A stretch of DNA of 15,361 nt from an uncultured Collinsella sp. (lineage in GTDB: Bacteria; Actinomycetota; Coriobacteriia; Coriobacteriales; Coriobacteriaceae), in contig UQMY01000042.1 in assembly GCA_900542325.1 (NCBI GenBank), positions 1 to 15,361 on the forward strand. Reading direction: 5' to 3'. The notes under the pieces were generated by a model, which saw only the letters and a list, made by a program, of their open reading frames with translations, had not been told where the DNA came from and did no database searches. Numbering within the stretch: position 1 is the first letter of the stretch; the number at the start of each line of letters is the position of its first letter. Of the stretch, positions 7,137-13,253 are shown piece by piece. A program made the translations under genes and the position numbers.

Positions 7137-7966
7137 GCCGGTCTGCTGCTGTGTCCGAGCGCGTCGCGAAGCCGGTGCCGCAGGCGGGATCAGCGCGCCG
7201 CCCCGGCCTCTTCCGCGCCCTGCGCTCCGAGGCGCTGAAGAGCTCCCACGGGGCACCGGTCAAGGTCGCCATCGCGCTTGCGCTGCCGTTCCCGTTGCTC
7301 TTCGGGCCGCTCTCGGGGCGCTTCGGCATGAGTCCAGAGCTCTCGTTCTCGGCGTGGAACTACTACTACGTGCTGCTCCTGCCGGTGGCGCTCACGCTCA
7401 TCTCCGCGTGCGTGGCCAACTACGATGCGCGGCTGCGCGACCACGTGCCGCTTTCCAGCCCGTCACCGCTCAGGCGGACCTGGTGGGCGAAGGCGCTCTG
7501 GTGCCTCGCGCTCTCGGCGCTCTCGAACGCGTGCGTGCTCGCCGTGTACCTCGTGGGTGCCGTCGTGAACCCGGGTGGGCCATCGGTTCTCGCGATGGCG
7601 GCCGCTGCGGTGACGAGCGTCATCGCGACGTCGTGGATGATTCCGGTGACGCTCTTCCTCGTCTGCCGGGCCGGGATGCTCGCTGGCGTGCTGGTGCCGC
7701 TCGCCGTGCAGATCGGCGGGGGCTTCGCGTGGTCCGCGGTGGGAGGCCTGTGGTGGGCGCTTCCGCCGGCGGCCTCCGTCATCCTGCCGAGCGCCTTCTT
7801 GCCCGTGCTGCCCACGGCCGAGCCGCTCTCGGCGTCGCCCGAGCTCGCGGCTGCGATTGGGTCCTTCGGGCCTGTTCAGGCGGCGGCGCTCGCGGTTTGC
7901 GCGGCGGCGTTCGTGCTGCTCACGGTCGCCGGCGCGGTCTGGTTCAGGGGATCGGAGGAACTGTGA
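7133..7966 (+). CDS. Lantibiotic-immunity-type ABC permease 1 (LanE/MutE-like)
   Basis: This 277-aa protein has about six membrane segments and a short basic cytosolic N-terminus (RRPGLFRALRSEALK), the usual layout of LanE/MutE/EpiE permeases. The segment SFSAWNYYYVLLLPVALTLI resembles the Trp/Tyr-rich loop entering a membrane helix in that family. I chose the ATG at 7133, which overlaps the ATPase stop as ATGA, because such coupling is standard here. An in-frame ATG at 7109 would lie inside the ATPase gene. The protein should pair with the following permease and two copies of the ATPase. Assignment to E rather than G is by gene order only. Confidence 0.85.
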   Translation: MSRSAAVSERVAKPVPQAGSARRPGLFRALRSEALKSSHGAPVKVAIALALPFPLLFGPLSGRFGMSPELSFSAWNYYYVLLLPVALTLISACVANYDARLRDHVPLSSPSPLRRTWWAKALWCLALSALSNACVLAVYLVGAVVNPGGPSVLAMAAAAVTSVIATSWMIPVTLFLVCRAGMLAGVLVPLAVQIGGGFAWSAVGGLWWALPPAASVILPSAFLPVLPTAEPLSASPELAAAIGSFGPVQAAALAVCAAAFVLLTVAGAVWFRGSEEL

Positions 7967-8805
7967 TGGGAAACGGAAGGCATGTTGCTGCGGGCGCCGG
8001 TCGGGTGTCCCGGATGTCGCTCTGGCGCGCCGCGATCTCAGAGTGCGTGCGGCTCAGGCGCTCGCCGCTGATTGCCCTGCACCTGGCATGCGGACTTATC
8101 GCCGGTATCGCTTGCGGGGCCTACTTCGGTGTGGCGCCGTGGGACCCGCGCCTTGGCACGGACGCGTTCGTCCAGCTCGTCGGTGCGCTCATGCCCCTCA
8201 TGGTCGCGATTGTGTGCGGTCTTGACGTCGACGGCGAGCGCGAGGCATCGGGCCTTGCCAGCCTGCTCGCGGTACCGTCGAGGCGCATCGCCCTTGCGGC
8301 GCGCGTGCTCGTGCTGTGGCTGCTCGGCGTCATCGCCGTGGCGGTGGCGCTCGGTTCGTTCTCGGTGATGCTCGGGGCCTTCGGGCGCGACGGGTTCTCG
8401 GCGGGCGTCTACGCCCGGGCGGCCGTGGGCATGGCGGCGGGGTCGCTCGTCCTCTACGTCGCGTCGGTCTGGCTCGCGCTCGCCCTCGGCAGAAACGCCG
8501 CCATCGGCGTCGGCGCGGCAGGCCTCGCCTGCGCCCTCTTCGCCGTGGGCGGCCTCGCGCACGGGCTCGTCACCGGCGAGCTCACTGCGGCTTCGTCGGG
8601 CGTGCTCGGCTACGTGCCGTTCGCCTGGGCGGAGCGGCTGGGGTCGCTCCTCGTGGAGCTCGGCATGGCCACGGGTGCTGGTTTGCGTGCGGTGATTTGG
8701 CAGTTCGAGGTGACCTCTGTACTCACCCTGGCGGTCACGGCAATCGCCCTCATCGCTCTGCTTGCCTGGGTGGGTTCTTTCGAAGAGGGGAGGCGAGGGG
8801 AGTGA
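7966..8805 (+). CDS. Lantibiotic-immunity-type ABC permease 2 (LanG/MutG-like)
   Basis: This 279-aa hydrophobic protein has six probable membrane helices. It opens with a cytosolic stretch MSLWRAAISECVRLRRSPL, the amphipathic entry helix typical of ABC-2 immunity permeases. It then shows alternating Ala/Val/Leu-rich helices ending at about ALIALLAWVGSF. The ATG at 7966 overlaps the previous stop by one base (TGATG) and has a GGAGGA SD at 7954-7959. The same frame is open far upstream, but that is only high-GC shadow reading across the two preceding genes. Together with the preceding permease and the ATPase it forms a complete FEG-type exporter. Confidence 0.85.
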   Translation: MGNGRHVAAGAGRVSRMSLWRAAISECVRLRRSPLIALHLACGLIAGIACGAYFGVAPWDPRLGTDAFVQLVGALMPLMVAIVCGLDVDGEREASGLASLLAVPSRRIALAARVLVLWLLGVIAVAVALGSFSVMLGAFGRDGFSAGVYARAAVGMAAGSLVLYVASVWLALALGRNAAIGVGAAGLACALFAVGGLAHGLVTGELTAASSGVLGYVPFAWAERLGSLLVELGMATGAGLRAVIWQFEVTSVLTLAVTAIALIALLAWVGSFEEGRRGE

Positions 8806-9215
8806 GCGTGTGTTCGGGGCGATGCCCCCGTACCCGGTTCCTCGCCCTGGTGCTTGCGGCAGCCCTGGTGACGATGCCCGTCCTCTCCGGCTGCAGGGGC
8901 CTGTCCCATCCGGAGGAGTTTCCCACGTCTGGCTCCTCGGCCTCATCGGTCGAGGCCACATCCAACCCTCAGACCATCACTCGCGAGGAGTTCGGGGACC
9001 TATGGCCGTTCGAGTTCGACAGTTGCGAGGTCGGCGCCGAACCCGATGCGTCGGGCGATCCGGTTCTGCGCCTCACGACGGGGGATGGCACGGTCTACGC
9101 GTTGAACGACCTTCCTGATAACGACGTTTTCCCTAAGGCGGAGGATCTCGTGCGGCCTGGGGCCTCCATTGGTCCCATCCGGTCGTTCGCGCTCAGTCTT
9201 GCTGACTTGGAATAG
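8802..9215 (+). CDS. DUF2511-like lipoprotein in the immunity operon
   Basis: This protein of about 137 aa starts at a GTG overlapping the permease stop (GTGA). A second GTG at 8808 is possible. The basic N-region (GRCPRTR), hydrophobic core and lipobox LSGC mark a lipoprotein signal peptide, and a Ser/Thr-rich linker follows. The mature domain has ITREEFGDLWPFEFDSCEV and, later, TTGDGTVYALND, which resembles the DUF2511 pattern (an acidic helix, WPF, a Cys, then T.DG..YA.N). This is from memory of the family and not checked. It would sit on the outer face of the membrane beside the exporter. By position it could act as a LanI-like binding lipoprotein or as a sensor accessory to the two-component system that follows 51 bp later. 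Both roles are inference. Confidence 0.72.
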   Translation: MSVCSGRCPRTRFLALVLAAALVTMPVLSGCRGLSHPEEFPTSGSSASSVEATSNPQTITREEFGDLWPFEFDSCEVGAEPDASGDPVLRLTTGDGTVYALNDLPDNDVFPKAEDLVRPGASIGPIRSFALSLADLE

Positions 9216-9266
9216 GATTGGTTGAGCTGCAGGCCGTTTGGCAGGCATTCGATGAGGGAGGGCACG

Positions 9267-9953
9267 ATGGCTCGCATCCTCGCGGTCGATGACGACCGCG
9301 CCATACTTCAGCTGCTCGAGCGGGCACTCTCCCGCGACGGTCACAAGGTCGAGTGCGCCGACGACTCAACGACGGTCCCTGCGATAGATCTCTCGCGCTA
9401 CGACCTCATCCTCACGGACGTGATGATGCCGGGGCTCGATGGCTTCGAGCTCGTCCGGCGCATCCGGGACCGCTTCGACGGTCCCATCATGTTCCTCACG
9501 GCCAAGGTCACCGAGGACGACGCGGTGCTGGGCCTCGGCCTCGGCGCCGACGACTACGTACGCAAGCCCTTTGGCGTGGCGGAGCTGCGCGCGAAGGTGG
9601 CCGCGTCGCTTCGCCGCGAGCGGCGGGTGCGCCGGAGCGTGCTCAACCTCGGCCGCGTGCGCTTCGACCTCGGGGCATGCGAACTCAGTGTGACAGCTCC
9701 CGACGGCTCGACCGGCGCGCCCGTTCCCCTCACGCCTACCGAGTACGGCATCTGCGAGTTCCTCGCCAAGCACCCCGGTCGCGCCTACAGCCGGGCCCAG
9801 ATCCGGGAGGCGGTGCGCGGCTGGGAGAGCGAGGCGGATGACGCGGTGGTCTCGGTGCATGTGGGCAAGGCGCGGGCCAAGCTCCGCGCCGCGGGCGTCG
9901 ACCCCATCGCTACCGTGTGGGGCGTCGGGTACAAGTGGGAGGCGGGCGCATGA
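9267..9953 (+). CDS. OmpR/PhoB-family response regulator
   Basis: This 228-aa regulator has a receiver domain with acidic pocket DDD (8-10), phospho-acceptor D51 in LILTDVMMPG, T78 and K100 in VRKPF. All catalytic positions are intact. Residues about 125-227 form a winged-helix DNA-binding domain (PLTPTEYGICEFLAKHPG, then VSVHVGKARAKL and a GVGYKWE end). I chose the ATG at 9267 for its GGGAGG SD a few bases upstream. An ATG at 9222 lacks one. The stop overlaps the sensor kinase start as ATGA. It most likely switches on the exporter operon when the kinase senses a membrane-active peptide, as NisR/SpaR-type regulators do. Autoregulation from the region upstream of 6423 is inferred. Confidence 0.92.
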   Translation: MARILAVDDDRAILQLLERALSRDGHKVECADDSTTVPAIDLSRYDLILTDVMMPGLDGFELVRRIRDRFDGPIMFLTAKVTEDDAVLGLGLGADDYVRKPFGVAELRAKVAASLRRERRVRRSVLNLGRVRFDLGACELSVTAPDGSTGAPVPLTPTEYGICEFLAKHPGRAYSRAQIREAVRGWESEADDAVVSVHVGKARAKLRAAGVDPIATVWGVGYKWEAGA

Positions 9954-10921
9954 GTCGTACGCGTGGCCGGGGCGGCCGGTTTCGCGTCCCGCTCGCCCTC
10001 GTGGTCGGTCGCTACTTCGCCCTCGTCCTGCTCGGGGCCGTCCTCACCGTGTGCGGTCCCTTGGCGCTGCTCTCTGGCGCCATGGTTCGCGGGGAGGTGC
10101 TCACGGCGGACTGGGGCGCGACGCATGCGGACGAGACGATTTCCGGTATAGCCTCTGCCGGTTCCCTTGACTCGGAATCGCTCCCCTCGGCTTATCAATG
10201 GGCTCATGTCTCGGCAGCGGGCAACGTGCTTTCAGCGGACATGGATGAGGAGGCCCTTGCGAACGTTCGCAAATCGGTATCAAGTGCTTCCGCAGACGAG
10301 ACGTCCGTCCGCCCCGGCCCCGACGTCTCGTTCGGCTCGTATGGGCAGGTGGCAGCCGTGAAGCTCGCCGATGGTACCTGGGCGGCAATCTCCTGGGACA
10401 TGATGCCCCACTGGGTCGACCACGAACGGGACGCGTCCTGGCCGAACCCCCAAGACCTCTGGCTCACCTCGACCGTGAGCCTCACCGTGCTCATGGTCAC
10501 GCTCGTTGCCCTGCGCGCCGCCCGTGTGCTCGCGCGCAAGATGGATCCGCTCGTGGCGGCGGCGAACGCCGTGGCCGCCGACGACCTCGATAGGCCCGCC
10601 GGCACGAGCGACGTGGCCGAGGTCGACGACGTTCTCGCCGCGATGGAGCGCATGCGAGTCTCGCTGAAGCGGTCCCTCGAGGAGCAGATGGCGTCTGAGG
10701 AGGCCCGGCGCGAGCGCATGGAGAAGCTCGCCCACGAGCTCAAGACCCCGCTCACCCTCATCCAGGGCAACGCCGAGCTCCTCGCCGCAGATCTCGAGGG
10801 AGGCCGGCTCCAGGGCGAGCAGGCCGACGAGGCCCGCGCCATCCTCGACGCCACCCACCGTCTGGACGCGGCCCTCATTGACATCATCGCCGCCTGGCAG
10901 GAGGGTGAGCGGGGTGCGTGA
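9950..10921 (+). CDS. Sensor histidine kinase ending after the DHp domain (no ATPase domain)
   Basis: This 323-aa protein has a membrane helix at about 15-45, an outer domain at about 46-168, a second helix at about 170-192, a HAMP-like linker and a HisKA domain. The H-box is KLAHELKTPLTL with H262 and the second DHp helix runs to about 313. It then ends at RGA with TGA. The ATP-binding HATPase_c domain (N, G1, F and G2 boxes, about 110 aa) is absent, and I find no such motifs in any frame just downstream. As drawn it cannot autophosphorylate by itself. A diverged copy of its last codons at 12554 ends at the same place, so the short C-terminus may be natural. If so, it would be phosphorylated by a partner or act as a phosphatase or docking partner. 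The ATGA overlap shows coupling to the regulator. Confidence 0.85.
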   Translation: MSRTRGRGGRFRVPLALVVGRYFALVLLGAVLTVCGPLALLSGAMVRGEVLTADWGATHADETISGIASAGSLDSESLPSAYQWAHVSAAGNVLSADMDEEALANVRKSVSSASADETSVRPGPDVSFGSYGQVAAVKLADGTWAAISWDMMPHWVDHERDASWPNPQDLWLTSTVSLTVLMVTLVALRAARVLARKMDPLVAAANAVAADDLDRPAGTSDVAEVDDVLAAMERMRVSLKRSLEEQMASEEARRERMEKLAHELKTPLTLIQGNAELLAADLEGGRLQGEQADEARAILDATHRLDAALIDIIAAWQEGERGA

Positions 10922-10993
10922 TAGTCGCCCTGAACAGCTATCACACACCCCGTCGTAAGGCGTGGGTTCGAGAGAGCCCTCAGGCTCAATCTG

Positions 10994-11230
10994 CTACCTC
11001 GCTTCAACCTGCTTCCTCAGCGAATCCACCATCTCGGACTCGGAGTCGACAAAGGTGTACGGTTCGTACTCGCCGTAAGCTGAGGGCCGCGTGATGGTCA
11101 CAAGTTGGAGGTCATCGCTTCCGAAACGCTTCTCGATGCGGTTCATCATGTCGACGAGGGAGGGGCCGGCTTCCGTCTGCATGGCGAGGCATCCTGTTCT
11201 TTCGAACCATTTAGCAACCAGATAGCACAT
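10994..11230 (-). CDS. Small MCYLVAK protein (DUF6718-like), partner of the RelA/SpoT-fold gene
   Basis: This 78-aa soluble protein has a strong GGAGGAG SD 7-8 nt ahead of the ATG. It begins MCYLVAKWFERTGCLAM and has a well-marked core TITRPSAYGEYEPYTFVDS followed by an acidic, amphipathic C-terminus. I associate this pattern with DUF6718, from memory only. It overlaps the end of the RelA/SpoT-fold gene by 20 nt and is translated after it, so the two proteins were probably selected to be made together. In toxic small alarmone synthetase (toxSAS) operons such a small overlapping gene is often the antitoxin. Whether this one neutralises its neighbour is a hypothesis. Base composition is clearly less GC-rich than the kinase gene to its left. 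Confidence 0.75.
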   Translation of the reverse strand: MCYLVAKWFERTGCLAMQTEAGPSLVDMMNRIEKRFGSDDLQLVTITRPSAYGEYEPYTFVDSESEMVDSLRKQVEAR

Positions 11231-11951
11231 CGTCCATTCTCCTCCTGAACTCCTCTTCGGTTTTTATATCACCAGATTCATAGGACGTTCGCAACTTGTA
11301 TCCCACGTTCACATCATGAATGCGCTTGTAGAGGTACTTATGAAGCCAGTTGTTAAGCTGACGATCATAAAACGTGTTGTATTGGATTTCGATGGGGTAA
11401 TGTCTCGATGAGAGTTGGAAATACACATGAACGCCTCGATACCCATCATCCAAGGCTTTGCCGCTGCTAAGGTCGGCGACTCGAAAGAGGGGGCGTCCCA
11501 TGAGATCCATTACGTCATCGTAAGTGTCGCACATTGATCTAAAGCCCAGAAGATCGTTGAAGACCTTGCGAGCCTGGTGATCGGGATAATAGCGAGCATA
11601 TTTAAGGCGAGCAGATTGACGGCTTTTGATGCGGCTGTCGACGGGAAATCGATCAAGATGTCCTGATGCCACATACCAATTTCGTACGGCGTCAAGCTCA
11701 TCGAAGAGGGTTTCTTTCGGAAAGTAGCGAAGGTCTTTCTTGAGGGAGATGCCCAGCTCGCTGCGATAGGAAAGGCTGTCGAGAACTGCTTTTGAAAGGC
11801 CGTCGCGGGCAAGTATGTCAATAAGGTGCGCAACAGCGAAATAGAACCGATTGACGGGGATGCCTGACTGCCCCAGCCGACTCTTCATCCATATTGGATG
11901 TGGGTGTGCGCAGCGAGGGGACTTTACACCCTTGTCTCCCCGTCTTACCAT
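11211..11951 (-). CDS. RelA/SpoT-fold nucleotidyltransferase (toxSAS-like candidate)
   Basis: The frame gives 246 aa from the ATG at 11951. A shorter start at 11888 (225 aa before the stop) is possible, and neither has a clear SD. The synthetase core is intact: basic R107-x-K109-S, metal-binding D133 in NDLLGFR, GYRGVH (170-175) corresponding to the family GYRSLH, and the second catalytic Glu E188 in IEIQ. There is no HD hydrolase, TGS or ACT domain, so it is a single-domain enzyme. Such enzymes transfer pyrophosphate from ATP to GTP/GDP, ATP or tRNA 3' ends, and several are toxins. The overlapping small gene downstream and the adjacent toxin-antitoxin pair support a toxin or phage-defence role. 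A housekeeping small alarmone synthetase is the alternative. The 11951 ATG lies inside the YefM operator, which favours a later start. Confidence 0.8.
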   Translation of the reverse strand: MVRRGDKGVKSPRCAHPHPIWMKSRLGQSGIPVNRFYFAVAHLIDILARDGLSKAVLDSLSYRSELGISLKKDLRYFPKETLFDELDAVRNWYVASGHLDRFPVDSRIKSRQSARLKYARYYPDHQARKVFNDLLGFRSMCDTYDDVMDLMGRPLFRVADLSSGKALDDGYRGVHVYFQLSSRHYPIEIQYNTFYDRQLNNWLHKYLYKRIHDVNVGYKLRTSYESGDIKTEEEFRRRMDDVLSGC

Positions 11952-11953
11952 AA

Positions 11954-11977
11954 ACGTACGTAAAAGCGTACGCTTTT
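11954..11977. promoter_or_regulatory. YefM-type operator: two CGTACG palindromes 12 bp apart
   Basis: A short palindrome ACGTACGT (11954-11961) and a long one AAAAGCGTACGCTTTT (11962-11977) carry CGTACG cores at 11955-11960 and 11967-11972, centred exactly 12 bp apart. The characterised YefM-YoeB operators have the same layout with TGTACA cores: one long and one short palindrome at 12 bp centre distance. It lies immediately upstream of the antitoxin SD. It also covers the start region of the divergent RelA/SpoT-fold gene, so YefM-YoeB could control both. Confidence 0.8.
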
Positions 11978-11992
11978 GGGAAGGGAGGCCGC

Positions 11993-12244
11993 ATGACTTC
12001 TATCACGGCAACGGCGGCACGCAAGGATCTGTACAACGTTATCACGCGCGTCAACGAGGACTGCACTCCGGTGGCCATCACGAACAGTCGCGGTAAGGGT
12101 GCTGTGCTCGTCGGAGAGGATGAGTGGGCCTCTATCGAGGAGACGCTCTATCTCATGGGTATTCCCAGCGTTGCCGAGTCGATTGTTGCGGGGAAGGCGG
12201 AGCCGGTCGAGATTTGCGCCACCGAAGACGCGCTGGACTGGTAG
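11993..12244 (+). CDS. yefM: YefM antitoxin (Phd/YefM family)
   Basis: This 83-aa antitoxin has the Phd/YefM N-terminal DNA-binding fold: ITATAARKDLYNVITRVNED, then TPVAITNSRGKGAVLVGEDEW and an ETLYLM helix. The C-terminal tail from about residue 60 is acidic and less ordered, the part that wraps and inhibits the toxin. The ATG has an AAGGGAGG SD 4-5 nt upstream. It should bind the two palindromes in its own promoter, more tightly with YoeB bound, giving the usual conditional cooperativity. Proteolysis of the antitoxin under stress would free the toxin. It is separated from the toxin gene by 2 bp. Confidence 0.94.
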   Translation: MTSITATAARKDLYNVITRVNEDCTPVAITNSRGKGAVLVGEDEWASIEETLYLMGIPSVAESIVAGKAEPVEICATEDALDW

Positions 12245-12246
12245 CC

Positions 12247-12543
12247 ATGTGGCTTGTCGTGTTCACCAAGCAGGCCCAGAAGGATGCAAAGCAACTCAAG
12301 GCAGCGGGGCTTGCCGGCAAGGCGAAGGCGCTCGTCGCGGCGGTGCGGGCGGATCCCTTCAAGGTCCCTCCGCGCTATGAGGCCCTCGTTGGCAATCTAT
12401 CTGGCCTTTACTCCCGTCGCATCAGCCTGCAACACCGCTTCGTTTACGAGACGATCAGAGGGAAGATTGAGAGGGGCGGCACTCTCTATGAGGGAGCGGT
12501 CAAGGTCGTTCGCATGTGGACGCATTATGACGGTGTGCGATAA
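12247..12543 (+). CDS. yoeB: YoeB/Txe-family toxin, ribosome-dependent mRNA endonuclease
   Basis: This 98-aa RelE-superfamily toxin cuts mRNA in the ribosomal A site. Residues corresponding to the known catalytic set are present: E45 in RYEALVGN, R64 in QHRFVYE and H93 in WTHYD, within the family pattern LSGLYSRRISLQHRFVY. YoeB is usually about 84 aa. The extra length is an insertion of about 10 residues (IRGKIERGGTLYEG) between the last two strands, and the C-terminus extends past the HY motif as DGVR. The gene starts 2 bp after the antitoxin stop and depends on it for translation. Its stop at 12541-12543 is only 10 bp from the diverged kinase 3' end at 12554, so it sits at the very edge of the inserted block. 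Confidence 0.92.
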   Translation: MWLVVFTKQAQKDAKQLKAAGLAGKAKALVAAVRADPFKVPPRYEALVGNLSGLYSRRISLQHRFVYETIRGKIERGGTLYEGAVKVVRMWTHYDGVR

Positions 12544-12553
12544 CGGTTGGACG

Positions 12554-12616
12554 CTGGACGCGACCCTCATCGACATCATCTCCGCCTAGCAAGAGGACGA
12601 GCGCGACCACGCCTGA
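12554..12616 (+). pseudogene. Diverged second copy of the sensor-kinase 3' end
   Basis: The segment reads LDATLIDIISA, an amber codon, then QEDERDHA and TGA. The kinase at 10862-10921 ends LDAALIDIIAAWQEGERGA and TGA. Over the first 50 bases 43 match, most differences are silent or conservative, and both copies end in-frame within one codon of each other. Similarity starts abruptly at CTGGACGCG and does not continue beyond the stop. It is a gene-end remnant, not a working gene. It is best explained as the displaced 3' end of the kinase gene after insertion of the block between the copies, or as what is left of a second kinase gene. Confidence 0.8.
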
Positions 12617-12736
12617 CATTTTCTCGGGGATTGTCATCCCACGAGCGGACGCTACTCATGTCGATGTTGTTCCGCATTGGTTTCCTTCTCTATGGCAAGG
12701 GGTAGAATCGATGGAAATTGAGTTGGAGGTGGAACC

Positions 12737-13027
12737 ATGGTAGTGAGGGCGAATGCCCAGAACACGGCAACTCTTGGCAATTCAGATGGCTTCACGGAGT
12801 TTCGATTTAGGGACGTCCTCATTCGGTTCCGCGCTCCGTATTCTCTTGAGTACTATACCCGTGTGAAGCGATGGGATGCGGGCCATCTCGTTGCCGACGC
12901 CAAGTATTCGCACAATGCGGGCGACGAGGAAGAGTACATCGACCTCGTGCCGATTCTTAAGGACCTATATATAGATTCGGATGTGTTTCTTTCTCCCATT
13001 AAGAACGTGGAGGTGGCTCATGCCTGA
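12737..13027 (+). CDS. Conserved-looking small protein, first of an overlapping trio
   Basis: This 96-aa soluble protein has a GGAGG SD 7 nt before the ATG and a possible TAGAAT -10 at 12703-12708. It reads FRFRDVLIRFRAPYSLEYYTRVKRWDAGHLVADAKY, then EEEYIDLVPILKDLYID and a terminal IKNVEV strand. These beta-strands joined by acidic turns look like a real folded domain, not a chance frame. I do not recognise the family with confidence. The shape is reminiscent of DUF2442-type partners of DUF4160, and a DUF4160 gene does follow two genes later. It overlaps the next gene by 8 nt (ATGCCTGA), which implies coupled translation. There are no membrane segments and no signal peptide. GC is moderate. 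Confidence 0.72.
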   Translation: MVVRANAQNTATLGNSDGFTEFRFRDVLIRFRAPYSLEYYTRVKRWDAGHLVADAKYSHNAGDEEEYIDLVPILKDLYIDSDVFLSPIKNVEVAHA

Positions 13028-13253
13028 TATCGAGGCGGTTGCGAGTACTGCGGACATGATAGTGAACGGCTACGCCTTCTCCCAGGAGGATGATGGCCGA
13101 ATCCGAGTTCTCAATCTCAACTCGCCCACCACGGCAGTCGTTCTCGATGGCGAAGGCGACGTTCTCGAGACGAGCATGGATGACATGGAGCTTGGTATCG
13201 TGCGGGGCTATTTCCTCAGCAACAGGGAGTTCCTTGGGGCGAATAATGCCTAA
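13020..13253 (+). CDS. Small hypothetical protein, second of the overlapping trio
   Basis: This 77-aa acidic protein starts at the ATG overlapping the previous gene, with a GTGGAGGTGG SD inside that gene. It reads IVNGYAFSQEDDGRIRVLNLNSP, then AVVLDGEGDVLETSMDDMELGIVRGYFLSNREFL. This is a beta-hairpin-rich start followed by one helix, in the style of small toxin-antitoxin partners. No family is recognised. It overlaps the DUF4160-like gene by 8 nt (ATGCCTAA). The two overlaps in this trio have the same length and nearly the same sequence, suggesting the unit moves and is expressed as one block. Confidence 0.7.
   Translation: MPDIEAVASTADMIVNGYAFSQEDDGRIRVLNLNSPTTAVVLDGEGDVLETSMDDMELGIVRGYFLSNREFLGANNA

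Noticed and set aside
6850..7965. Upstream extension of the second permease frame
   Set aside because: It lies over the ATPase and first permease genes and reads as an Arg/Ala/Gly-rich shadow. The ATG at 7966 with its SD and one-base overlap is the real start.
10918..10944. Terminator after the sensor kinase (GTGATAG/CTATCAC)
   Set aside because: The stem has only 7 bp with a 13-nt loop and no T-tract, which is too weak to list as a terminator.
12658..12705. 15-codon leader peptide frame before the 96-aa gene
   Set aside because: It has no SD, and the likely -10 (12703-12708) lies at its end, so it would not be transcribed as a leader.
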